NCBI GenBank assembly: GCA_947683625.1 | Contig: CANTUR010000630.1 | Span: 1,426,001-1,490,000, forward strand | Direction of reading: 5' to 3' | Source of the DNA: Mallotus nudiflorus | Lineage: Eukaryota; Streptophyta; Magnoliopsida; Malpighiales; Euphorbiaceae | Length of the DNA stretch: 64,000 bases | Shown: piece after piece, positions 11,997-23,731 of the stretch | Position numbering within the stretch: the first letter of the stretch is position 1 | Layout of the letters: the number at the start of each line of letters is the position of its first letter | Translations under genes and position numbers: made by a program | The notes under the pieces: generated by a model | Seen by the model: only the letters and a program-made list of their open reading frames with translations | What the model was told of the DNA's origin: nothing | The model's database searches: none

Positions 11997-14900
11997 AGCT
12001 ATAGAAAAAAAAAAAACAAAAAAAATAACATATCTATGCTTTCGGAAGTAGCAGAAGTTTGGTTTCAGCATGAACTCTCTCAGGTTTTACCGATGCATAA
12101 CATTAAGATGAGAATAGACAGAACATTCTTTCATGTGCTCACAAATGTAAGACTGTTCAAACTTCTGCGGACCCATCTATAAAAAAAGCCTGGTCAATGT
12201 CATACTCAAGTATGTACAAATTCTGACAGAGATATAAGAAGCTTTCATTATGCAAACCTGATCCTGCACACAATAATGTGAAAAAATTTCAGTTGGGTAG
12301 GTTATGTCTCTGAATGGGATGTTTCAGGTGGGATCATGTCACCCTCGAAGGTGAAAAAAAACCAAAAAAGAAAAGGAAGGGTAAGCATCTTATGAGTACC
12401 CATTTTTTTCTGGTTCAATCTCTCTTGAAAAGTAAGAAATTCTCTCTTTTCTATATCTACTTGCTTCCTTGAAATTATGGTGGGAGGTTCTAGGAGAATA
12501 AACTGCCTGCATGTGTGGACAAAGAACAGTCACATAGACGATGCATGATAGTGGGGGATTTTAAAAAAACAGAGAAAAGAGGTGTAGCAACTCGAGTTCG
12601 TAGAGAAGGTGGTGTCTTTCTTGTCTCCACAAGCAGACAAGTGAACTTGGCCTAATTGCTATGCATGATTGAAACATACCCATCATCTACATTAATTCAA
12701 AACCTTAAAGTTTACCTCAATATTCTTGCATTCTTGATCCGCATTTCATGCTAAAGCTGTGTGTGTTTTCCTGCTGTGCGAGTGATTTGGAAGATAATGT
12801 GCCAACCAATCCACTAAACACTGATATAGTGCTTTTCGTCCCAATTCAAATTAATCCAAGTTATTGTAACAGAAGTCAATTGGATACATATAAATATTTT
12901 TTTCTGGTGCTTGAATTTTTTTAATTCTTTAATTTTGTTGCTTAAAAAAATTTTAAACCAATTAATTTACTCCATTATTAGAGTACTATTAGCTGAATTA
13001 TATTAGAAATAAAAATCCTCCATCGTCAACGAAATTTAGAAATACATGTTCTAGGCAAGGACAAAGGATATATATATATATATATATAAAGTATGTTTGC
13101 TTTCTTTATTAAGAAAAGGCCAACATGGTCCGTCAAAAAGCTTTAACAAAATCTTAGTGAGAATAAAATATGGGTGTCTCTTTGTCCACACCTTCCTTTA
13201 ATCAAGAACTCCAACTCATGCAAAGGCCATCAAGAAATTTGACCCATGATAATTTTACACTTTCCATTTTGTTGCTTGAAACTATTCATGAAGCTATAGG
13301 TGCATGGGGTACTAATTAATATTTATTCCATAAAAAAAAAAATCCACTATTCCCTCTTTTTGTGCAACAGCACATGTTTCTGCTTCTCACATGGGCCTTC
13401 CTTTCAACTTACATGCATTCTTATTAGCTTGAAATATTTCTATTTACACCCAAAACATTGAACTTAATAGCTAAATAAATGATGCCTCTTTTTTAGGTGT
13501 TTTATACATATTACAAATTTAACTATTCATGCTAATACATCGGATATAAACAAGAATTTTCTAACTAGCTATATCTTGAGACATCATTGTCATCGCACAC
13601 ACCCACACACTTAAAAAAGCCAGAATTATGGCACATAGCTTTTGACCTCATGGATCACTATACATAGTCTAAGAAAAGAAAGGAAGAAGAAGAGAAGTGA
13701 TCCCTAGGATCTGGTGATGAAAAAAAGCAAACAAAGCAAGCAAGAAAGAAAGAAAGAATAAATTGATAAAAATGGGAATGGATTAAGGCGTGCGAGAATC
13801 TGTGTGTGGGTAGTGGCACGCGAACTTATCGCCCTAAATCATGAGCATTGAAAGAGAAAAGAAGAGTTTTAAAGCATAAAAGTCTCTTTTAATAAAAACA
13901 CACACAAAAATGAATGAACAAATAAAGAGTAATTTTTTACAACACACAGCTTATTACATCTGAGGATTGAATATATAATATAAAAATATGTATTTTTTTT
14001 CCTTAATTAAATGTAAAACACTCATTATATGTATCACATATTCAACAATTTGATACAATAAACTGAATATAAGTAAGGATCTCTAATAAATAAAAGGATC
14101 TTTTACACTTCCCAAAATCTTCGAAGAAAGAAGAAGAAAAGGGTCCCATTAAAAAAATGATACTAAGAGAAAGGCAAAACCCAAGAAGAGTGTCTCCTAG
14201 TGCTGGCCCAAGGCAAGGCTCCTTTAGCGCCGGTGTCTCCGCTTTGTGGGTGTTGGTTGATATCTCTTGCCTTGCTATTTGCTAAGTGTGCTATAGTTTA
14301 ATTAATTAAAATTAATAATTAATAGTTAATAATAATAAAATTTACTTCATGTGTTTGTGTGTTGATGAATCAACTTTGTACGTACTCTTCCAAACCCAAA
14401 CCGAAATCGAAACTTCTTATTTCTAGACAAATCCTTTTGCTGACATTCTGCACTCCTGTTTCCAAGATTCTTCTTTCTTTCTTACTTTATTTCTTCTGCC
14501 TTCTACTTAGAAATGGTTACTAATTTTTTTTTAAATTATGGGTATTTAAAATTTATAACTAATTTGATTTTATATAAAGATAATAAAAAATTTCAAACAA
14601 CTAAATTAATATAAGTGAATTAATTTTATTGTTATAAATTACAAATTTAATTTTTTATCTAATTTAAAAGAGAAAAATAACTTTTATTATGCAATATTTA
14701 AATTATTTTATTTCACTATTAATAAAAAAAAGTTAGCTGACTTAGACATGCATAATATTAATATTGTGTTTGTGTGTGTTTAGGATTTGAGTGCCTTTAT
14801 GGATCATTATTTTTTTTTTCCAATTAATAAATTTCAATTGATTTAATTTTCTACCAAAAAGGAAAAGAAGAAGTGAAAATGAGATTTGAATCCTACTCTT

Positions 14901-15400
14901 TATATCTGAATTTACATATATACTTTTTAGTACATATCATTGTTCTTCTTGATGGGTAGCTTCTTAAAATTGTGCATTTTTTAGACCAACACAAATCAGT
15001 GTTACTTTTTATAGCAAGAAAACAATTTTACTACTACATACATGCAAGGAAGATTAGAGATTGTATAATCAAATTTAAATAAGCATTATACCATACATAA
15101 TATTATTAATTTATTACAAAAGGGTACATATATATAAGCCAACTATCTTATTCTCTTTTTAGGATGTATGTAGATGTGTATAGCATAATAATATTAATTA
15201 AGTTTAGTACTTTAATAATCAAATGTAAGCATGATTTAAAAGGTGGGGATTTTTAAAATAATAATAATTATAATAATTATGTTACAAAAGAAGAGGGTAC
15301 AATGAAAAGGAGAATAGTAATTGTCTTAGTTTGGAGGGTTTTTGGTTTTTTTGGGTAGAAGAATATTTCAGGTGCATGCGCTTGATTTTTATTTGAGTAC
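11997..15400. other. Intergenic region between the transporter and MIR171
   Basis: No protein-coding gene is visible. It contains a TA microsatellite (about 13069-13088), an A-rich stretch, and two islands of more mixed base composition at about 13785-13850 and 14183-14292 that stand out from the AT-rich background but match no gene family I know. Confidence 0.5.
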
Positions 15401-15414
15401 AAACTAAGCATGAC

Positions 15415-15423
15415 AAACCCTAA
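15415..15423 (+). promoter_or_regulatory. Telo-box AAACCCTAA upstream of the MIR171 leader
   Basis: The sequence AAACCCTAA lies about 1 kb before the miR171 hairpin. A GCATGC word (RY-like core) occurs about 40 bp further upstream, near 15373-15379. Telo-boxes are common in promoters of growth-related plant genes. The role here is inferred. Confidence 0.35.
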
Positions 15424-15479
15424 AAAGAAAGTTGCTCCCTTTGACATCATTCCACTCACCTTCTTAATTCACCCTCCCC

Positions 15480-16379
15480 ATCCCGAGGCAAAATCCTACC
15501 AGTATACATTCTCTGCCTCTTGCATCCTTCTCTTCTCCACACATTCTCTTCTTCTTCTTGCTAGCTCTCTCCATCTATTGCTCTATTTAGAGTTCATCAC
15601 CTGCTGCATTACGTTAAGCACTCTATAGCTAGTTTTCTTATATATCTTTTATATGCTTTCTTTAAGCAAGAGCTCTAGTATACAAATTCTGTTTCTTTCT
15701 TCGATTTCTTTGAAACCCAATACAGTTTGTCATGCAGATTTTCTATCTTTCAACTTGGTTTGCTTTCTTCACTTATTTTTTAACTTTTTTTTTTAAATAG
15801 TTGTTTGTGTTTATATCCCATGTCAGATATGATTGATCGAGATATATATACACACACATATATATATATATATAGCTAGAGATATGTATTGACGTCTGAT
15901 GTTGATGTGGGTGTCAAAGGAAAAAAAAGTGTTCATTGATAGTAATCGACTCAGTTCGTGGAAGAGAAAATAATGATTTCAAGATCCTCCCCACTTCATT
16001 GCAACCACCAACAAGACCATCACACCTTCCACCAAGAAAATTAACCATTTCTTTTTCCATACAAAATACGATACCATTATTGTTCCTTTTAATTGATAAT
16101 GCAAAAATGGGACCATATCTACAATTTCTTTATTCAAAGTACATTACACTTTTTCTTTCTCTTTTGCCCTTTAATTTGGTTGGTAAGCAAGTGCTTTGTG
16201 GATCGTACCAATCCAACAAACCCTGCAAATTCAATAAACCCTTTATCGACCTATATGTTAATTATCTGGTTCCATATTCATAATCGTGATGTACATATAT
16301 ATATGTATTATCATTACTATAGTATTGCCCTTTTCTTAGAGATCAAGAAGACAAAGTTTTGCTGCATGATAGGGAAGCC
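15480..16379 (+). other. Probable promoter-proximal region and 5' part of the MIR171 primary transcript
   Basis: A CT-rich block (about 15500-15600) like a plant leader is followed by mixed sequence leading to the hairpin. No transcription start can be fixed. Short frames occur, for example one of about 47 codons opening at ATG 15653; none resembles a known protein. A CA/TA microsatellite lies at about 15841-15875. Confidence 0.4.
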
Positions 16380-16485
16380 AAAAAAAAAAAGCGATGTTGG
16401 TGAGGTTCAATCTGAAGACGGATTTACACATTCTGTTGTAAAAGACGATCTCTGATTGAGCCGCGCCAATATCACTTTTTATTGT
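16380..16485 (+). ncRNA. MIR171: MIR171 precursor hairpin
   Basis: The 3' arm carries the 21-nt mature miR171 at 16453-16473, beginning TGATTGAGCCGCG and ending CCAATATC, which is the deeply conserved plant sequence. The 5' arm carries the star strand at 16392-16412 (begins CGATGTTGGTG, ends GTTCAATC). Pairing 20 bases of the two arms by hand gives 19 pairs including G:U, with one A:G mismatch near the middle. The loop between the arms is about 40 nt, as expected for DCL1 processing. miR171 directs cleavage of GRAS-domain SCL6/HAM transcripts that maintain shoot meristems. A candidate 5' splice site follows in AAGGTATGC (about 16562-16570), so the primary transcript may be spliced. Confidence 0.95.
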
Positions 16486-19400
16486 TCTTATCTATTGCTT
16501 TCCCTTTATATAGGTGTAGTTGAACATATATAGCACAGCTGCAACAGTTCTATTAGGAGACAAGGTATGCAATTCCGCTGCTACTCTCTCTGTTATCTAC
16601 ATATAAATATATGAGCGTGATTAATTATATATATTGAGTTTAAGGTTCTTAAATCTTAAGTGCTTATTTGCTGAAAGTAACTATTCTATAGTTATATAAA
16701 TATATGACCGAGAAATTATAGACTTCACCTATCTTTTGGAGCTATATAAAGCCTGAATATCAAGATATTCATTTTATTTCGCATTTTGAGTTATTTAGAT
16801 ACATAAATATATAATTGTGGAATGCTATTACAATCGGTAGAAATAGATTTATCTACATAAACCCGCATGTTTTAATCATAATTTGATGTATGCTATCAAT
16901 CTTTTTTGTTTTTGATTAATAGGGATTACATGAGTTAAATACTGATAATGATGACGACAGGACTTAAACCCTGAATCTCGGGATCTTCTTGAGAAGAAGT
17001 TGCTGTTAAACCAGGCTAGATTTGTTCCACATTTGAAGCAGGCGAGGCATTATGAAACTGAAGAAGCAATGGCCTTCAAGTACTCGTCCATGCACGAAGG
17101 TGTATTTTTTTTCAACCCTTCTCATTTTTAATATTGGTCTATTTTACTATCAAAATGATAATTAAATTAACAGAATAAAGTACAATATTTAACACATTGC
17201 ACATAAAGATCCTTCATGGCTAAAAGTTATGGAGAAAAGATATGTAAGTGCATGATTTTTGCAATATAAGGTGATTGAAAATGCGCTTTGCTGGATGCCA
17301 ATTAGTGAAGGTTCTAAAGTGATATATATATATATATATATAGTTTGCATTACATCCAATAGTGTCAAAATATCACAGTCCGCACATTATTGTTAGCATC
17401 ACTCTTTTTTTTTAATTATACATATTTGATACGACAGGAAAAGGAATATCAAGAGCGCATTTGAAACCTCACAGATGTCCTTAGGACCATATTTATGGTT
17501 TTGGCCATCAGATTAAGAATTCGTGGACCACTTATTCCTCCTCCCATTCTTTTTCATTTTTCCTTTATTTACCCAATATGTATTTACATATTTTTTAATT
17601 AAATTTCAGTTAGAGGTTTAAAATTGAAGTTTTATAATCAGATTATTTTAATAATGTCGAATTAAAATTTATTGGTTATGATCAGTGTGTGTGTTTTGGC
17701 AGTTGGTAATCAAATATTTGTTCAGATTTTTTTTTTTTTTAAATGGATGTTCAGATTTTTTATAACCTCATGTATGGCGCTAATTAAATTTTTCTTCAGA
17801 TTGAATCATACCGTATAATATTTTTGGTGAATGATGATTCTTCTCTGATTTTAGTAATTTTTTTTGAAAGTTTAAGCAATAGAAAGGTATACTTTTTCAC
17901 CGACCTAGCCACTTGGTAATCAAATAATTGTTCTTTTGTCGAAACTATCTTTTTTATATCTTTGATAATTGGGTTTAGTTAGAAATGACTTGCACATTAC
18001 ATTAACCAACAATTGTAGTATATGTCCTCACTTGAAAAACCCCTTTTTTTTTTTTTAAACTTATGTAAAGATGACATATTCTAATTAATACACGCATAAG
18101 CTTAATTTCTGAAAAAGTAGTCATAGTTTTGTATAATTGAGTAATTAAATGATAATTTATTTCTAAGAACATTATGAGCTGTAGAGTTTAAATTTTACTG
18201 TTATTAATTTAAAAGGGAGAACTATCCATTGTACAATTTATTAATACCTAAATTATATGACCTCTTATTAACAAAGAAAATAACAACATTTATTCTCATA
18301 CTAAAATTCAAAGTTCACAATTTCTTTATGGTCGAATGCTTGTAACATCAAATATTAAAAAAAGAATGTCAAATTAATAGCAGATATATCTTAATTGTTA
18401 TGCCAATTGAATTTTTTAATAGACTATTAAGCAGAAAAAAAAAATTTAGATGATTGACGAGCTAGTTACATATCATAAATCTTCAAAAAGAATTTTATGA
18501 AAAAAAAAAATGTGTTTATTAATCATTCTCAATCCGAGTTGACCCTCTAATAGTCAATATTTTGACATTAATTAATAATCACTTTGAAAAATTAAATGAA
18601 AAAAAAAAATCAATGAACCAAGATGGATTCTTTGGGATCCTTCTGTTCTTCCAACGGAATGGACACACACACATATATATATATACTCACACTATTAAAT
18701 TCAGGCCAAAACAATAAATTTTTTATATGTTTACTGATTCTTAATGTAAATATTATTACATTTTAGTTTATTGATCCCTCAAAATAAATTATTTATAAAA
18801 AATTTCAGCATTTAATTAAATTTGATCTCCAAATAAAATTCACTATTTGATTGAGTTTGGAGCATAGAAGGTCAAACAGAACTAGCCTAAAACAATCCCT
18901 CCTCTCACTGCTTTCTGGATGTTTTATTTTTTTTTGGTCCCAATTATACAAAAAACTTTTTTTTTTGGGGGTATTTCACATCTTCTTCCTAAAATGCTTG
19001 CCAAATAATAGTACATCAGGGCTAGGCTGTCACAGCCCCTCTAATAACTAGCTTCTTCATATCAATTAAAAAAAAGTTGCAAAAAAGGGCTTATATGAGT
19101 TCCTCACTTTAATAAGGCTGTGAATATCATTCTTTCAAAAAAATCATTTGTTGGTTTGGTTAGATTTATATATATGGTGTATATAATGTGCATGTCCTAC
19201 ATGTTAATAATTTCAATTGAAATCTTTTAATGACAGTGATTGTTTCTACTGTAGCAAAAGAGAAAAATTTAAGCTAAAAGAATTTATACAATTCCATATG
19301 ATTTTACCCTTTTCTTTCTTTCAAAATTGCCAATGAATTTCATCTTGAATTCTTGATCACACTGAAGACATGCAACTTACATTGGGACTGTGTATTAGAA

Positions 19401-20150
19401 AATATGTATATATATGAACTTGGTATATACAAATCTATTTTTCATGTGACAGTATATAAATTAATTAATTTTTTAAAATTTAAATTAAAGATTTGAAGAA
19501 ATACTACCCATTGCAGTTCACTCATTAAAAGAGAAATATAACTTTAGATTACATAATTTTTTCATATATATGATTATCTAATTACATTATTTGGTTATCA
19601 TAATATATTGCCTCGGTTAATTTAAAATTAAAGTTTCTTCTATGTGTATTTGGATTGTTCATATTCAAATCTAACTAGTTCAAACTGATTCAATTCAATT
19701 TAGATAAAATTATAAGAGCAACAAATATCTTTTAACAACTAATTAAAATGATTACATACATAATGTTTTCTAATACAAGACATGGTTTAAATGAAATTAG
19801 ACTCTGCCAGCTATATTTTTATTATTAATGAAAAATGAAATAAAATAAGTCAAGGTCGAATATTCAGAAAAAGAGAAAACAAAGTACCAAATTTGTAGAA
19901 AAGCTCTCACTTCTGTTATCAAGCTTGAGCCAGCTTTTTAGCTGTTACTTTTTACTCGTTGCCATTTGAAATAGTGGAAAGAAAAAAAAAAACAAAAATG
20001 GTCTCAAATATATTTTCTACAGTTTCATCATTTTTTTAAATTTTAATTTTATGTTCTTTTTAACGACCACAAATAACTACATATCTTCATTATTTTCCGC
20101 CAAGCCAACCCCTAAAAACAGAAAGTCTCTTTCTCTGCACCAGGAAAAAA
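16486..20150. other. Intergenic region between MIR171 and the U11/U12-25K gene
   Basis: AT-rich DNA with no recognisable coding region. The first few hundred bases are probably the 3' part of the MIR171 transcript. Small TA microsatellites occur near 17324-17342 and 18673-18685. Several poly-A and poly-T runs are present. Confidence 0.5.
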
Positions 20151-20201
20151 AAAAAGGGTTCTTGGACATGCCATTGTAGCTGTGATGTGCTGGATCCATT
20201 C

Positions 20202-20226
20202 AAACCCTAACCCTAGTTAACCCTAA
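20202..20226 (+). promoter_or_regulatory. Clustered telo-box motifs upstream of the U11/U12-25K gene
   Basis: Three CCCTAA-type units occur in 25 bases (AAACCCTAACCCTAG, then AACCCTAA). A reverse-orientation partner, TAGGGTTAGGGG, lies at about 20378-20389, before an acceptor-like CAG at 20427-20429 that may end a 5'-UTR intron. Such interstitial telomere motifs are frequent near transcription starts of plant housekeeping genes. Confidence 0.5.
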
Positions 20227-20458
20227 GTTATTACAGGAAATAAAGTTCTGTTTTTCTTGATTTCTGATATTGACAACAGAACTCTTCCTATATACAAAAA
20301 GAAGTTAGAGTTCATTAAGAGAAATTGAGAATATTAGCATTCTTTTTGTATGTTACTGGGTAATAAGTAAAACACATAGGGTTAGGGGTTTTTTTTTCTT
20401 TATTTTATTTTTTGGGTGACAAATTGCAGACACTACGTATATAAGAGTTACAGAAAGT

Positions 20459-21676
20459 ATGTCAATGATGCGTCCTTCCCTCACTTGTGTATCTTTTTCA
20501 TATGAAAGGCTACCTCAAGAACTGTCCAGGCTTTCTATCCTAAAATTGAATGGTTCTTTCTTTGGTAATTATAACTATATATATGTATGTGTGTGCAGGC
20601 ATATGTTCCTGGGTGCATTTCATGAATTAATTTATGTATATACGTGATATTGAAATGGTATTTTTTTTTTTTTTGGGTGTTGATAGAGGTGGAAGTACCA
20701 ACGATGGCTACGGTAGGAGAACTTAAGCAAGCAGTGGAGAATGTATTTAGGCACTCACCAGAAGATGATATGCACAACATTTCATGGTATATTGATATAG
20801 TGTGTATATATATATTTACGTACGTATGCTGTTTTCGTCTTCATATGATATAGGAAATTGAGGTTTCCGATTTTGATACAAATTGTGATGCAGGTGGCAT
20901 GTGTGGAGTCAATTTTGCTTATCTTTTAATGGTCAAAAGCTAGTTGATGACAAGGCGTACATTCAATCTTTTGGTATCAAGGATGGCGACCAGGTATATA
21001 TAAGTTCTTCATTTTCAAATATAAATCACTGCCAAGAAAATTTACATTCTAAACCTTTATTTGGTAGCTGCAAATAATGCATTAATTGGTCAAACACCTG
21101 AATGGATGTGATATGCGTATATATGCAACTCATTTGGCATGATTTCAATGAAACAAATCTGAGAAACTTGGATTTAAAAGAATATCCAGAAACGTTATAT
21201 TCAAGACATTTTTTGTGATATAGTACAAATTTGGAGATGGTCAAGCAAGATCTCGAACTTGTTACCTGCGAGGCGAGGCGCCCATAAAGGCATATGCCAT
21301 CTCAATTCGCACCTAAAACTGATAGGCTCCAATGCCCATGAAGTTCAACAGTTGTATTTGGGCGTATTTTATTCGTAACCTCCTGAATTTGACATCTTTT
21401 ATCAGTTTATTCTGTCCTATTTTTAGCAAGTTAAAGTGTTTAAATGATCAGTTTATAGTGTCAAGTTGAGAGGGTTGGAAATTTATTATGCATTCATTCA
21501 CATGCATGCTGTATTTTGATTTGCCACTAATTTCTTGGCTTGCACTAATCATTCTTTTCTGATGCACGCAGCTTTATTTTGTCAGACATTCAGCAATCAA
21601 CAGCAGGAGTTCAGCCAACAGACAAAAAAGGGCCCTGACGCGGATGAACAGTTCACAGTTTCGAAAAGAAAGATAA
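20459..21676 (+). CDS. SNRNP25: U11/U12 small nuclear ribonucleoprotein 25 kDa-like protein (ubiquitin-like fold)
   Basis: Four coding exons (20459-20564, 20687-20786, 20894-20993, 21572-21676) join by GT-AG introns to 136 aa, close to the about 130-165 aa of the family. After a leader of about 32 aa the protein enters a ubiquitin-like domain with the words EVEVPTMATVGELKQAVEN, HVWSQFCLSFNGQKLVDD and GIKDGDQLYFVRH; these match the U11/U12-25K family as I know it. The C-terminal tail is Arg/Ser/Lys-rich (INSRSSANRQKRALTR). The family protein belongs to the U11/U12 di-snRNP that recognises 5' splice sites and branch points of minor (U12-type) introns. The start at 20459 has another in-frame ATG two codons later. 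A non-coding first exon upstream is likely. Some plant relatives of this fold are annotated only as ubiquitin-like proteins, so the snRNP role is inferred from family. Confidence 0.82.
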
Positions 21677-23731
21677 ACAGGCCTGAATTGACAGTGTTAA
21701 TATAGAGAAAAGCAGGAAGAAACTTTCTGAATCACACTTCAGGTTATAACAGTTTAAGTTGCTGATGTTCAGTCTGCAACTTAATGGAACTTTGCCCATT
21801 ATGTGCTTAATGCAAGCGGCTTCCTTGAAGCTTTCCTGGAGCTTGGAGAGTGCCACATAATAGAGAAACAAGGCTTCATGTAGGACAGCAAGAATAGAAC
21901 TTCGGAGAATTCTTGATATAGGTTGACAATGTAGCCTCATAATCCATTATATAATGCAGTTGTCTGCCATTGTTGTGTTGATTCTATTACCATTATTTGT
22001 TGTCAAGAACAAATTTTTAAAAAAGAAAAGAAAATTTCTAGTTTCAAGTTTGCCTGTGCTTGAAATCTTGATTCAACAATGTAAAATTGCATGTACATGC
22101 GTCAGACCAAATACTAGAAGATGTTCTGAATGGTTTTTTAACAGTGATCTAATAAGGCTATAAAGACACTATCCTGAAAAGGAAAATAATGATAGGAAAC
22201 GAAAGCTATTTTGCTACCATCTCAAGCCATAACCATAAAAATTAAGATAAGGTCTGACAGGTGCATGATCTATAGCTACAGAATATGCTCTGTGCAGTGA
22301 AGCTCCACATAATTATTATACAGTATGATTCACATCATCTGCATTTGCTCTCCTTCTGACAGCTAGATAAAATCATTGGAGGATTTTTTTTTTTTTTTTT
22401 GGTTTATCCTGGCTGGCTTCAAATTAAAGTGATGAATATGTTCAATAATTATGCCTTTTTAGTATGGACAATTACTTCTTGTTTGAAAGTAGGTGCCTTG
22501 GAAAGAGCCAGAGTGCGCTGGTACAGGAAAAAGATAGACAAGTTGGTAGCAGAGCCATATTCTTTGCTGTCCTGGGCACACAGAAATCTCACACCCAACC
22601 CATCAAGAGAATTTTTACTGTGTCATTTGTAGAAATGATTAGTGTTTTTTTTTTTCTTAACTTAAAGCTAAGTAAGATTCAACCAATCAGAATGATCTGA
22701 CGAGTACTTTTACTAATGAAAATTACAGAAATTTCGAGTTCAAATTTCCACAATCACTATTCATTCATATTAATAGGAGTTTATCACCTTTACAATAATT
22801 TATAAATAACAAGAAAATAGTTATCTTTATTGTATAGCACATAAACTATTAGCTTTCGTCTAAATTAAAAGACAAAACCAAGTAAGATTTTAATATGATT
22901 GCGACACATATGCAGCTAACGATGACGCTATCACACGTCATGTGAAACCTTCACTGTGCACCCTTTTTTGGGAATGATTCGCAGAATAAGTTAAAGCTTT
23001 ATGAGATTCTAGTTTGAATGTAATGCGAATAGAGCTGACGGTAGTAAAGTGCATACTGTTAAAAGAATTTTATGCCTTATTAAAGGGGAAAGACATATAT
23101 GCCTCGCATCTTTGTTCAAGGTATATGTGCTGATTTGACTTGACGTTGCTTGTTCTAGAAATTACTTGTGTAGATTCTGAGATTTCCTGGTCACCAAGAT
23201 AGGAACTGGTTCATATGATTACTTTGGACAGAGGTTCCCTGCTTTTGAGACCAAGCCAGTGCTGGCTTTCTTGCTGCTTGATCAAGTTTAACTTCTGAAA
23301 TGTGACTCATAAAAATGTAATGTCAGATGTAGAGTGTTTTCGAATGAAAAGGCTGCTCAGGTTCACAATAAAACAATAACTACACTGATAATGAACTCAG
23401 CTAAGGGTTGAGTCACTGTTGTGACATAGCTACATGATAAAAGCTACCATCAAACAATTTCAAAAACTCAAAGCGATCCACATTCATGTAGCTGCATATA
23501 GCAATCGTAGAAATGGGAAGTCTTTATCTAGTTACTAGTTCCAAGAAATATCTCAATTACAACACAGGCAAATTGCAAGGCACTCGTAGGCGACCGGTGG
23601 TTAGCTAAACTCTAAAGTTCTACCACAAGCTTGAAATAATCGCTTCACATCCCCAATATAAAAAGGTGCAGATGCCATCCTTTGTTTCTTTTCATAGTTG
23701 AGCCAATCAAGGAGTCTGAATTGATAGCACA
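21677..23731. other. Region between convergent genes (3' UTRs and spacer)
   Basis: This lies between the 3' ends of the U11/U12-25K gene (+) and the kinase gene (-). Open frames at 22399-22700 follow a poly-T run and have no recognisable product. No RNA gene or mobile element is visible. Confidence 0.5.

Noticed and set aside
14183..14292. Second miRNA hairpin candidate
   Set aside because: Only a 9-bp stem is found and neither arm matches a known miRNA, so it is kept as an unexplained island rather than an RNA gene.
16093..16455. 120-codon frame running into the MIR171 hairpin
   Set aside because: It opens with TTG (first ATG at 16099), has AT-driven composition and no family resemblance. 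Its overlap with the star strand is best explained by chance.
16955..17040. tRNA-like words (GGACTTAAACCCTGAATCTCGGGATC)
   Set aside because: It resembles a T-arm in part, but no complete cloverleaf with acceptor and anticodon arms could be read on either strand.
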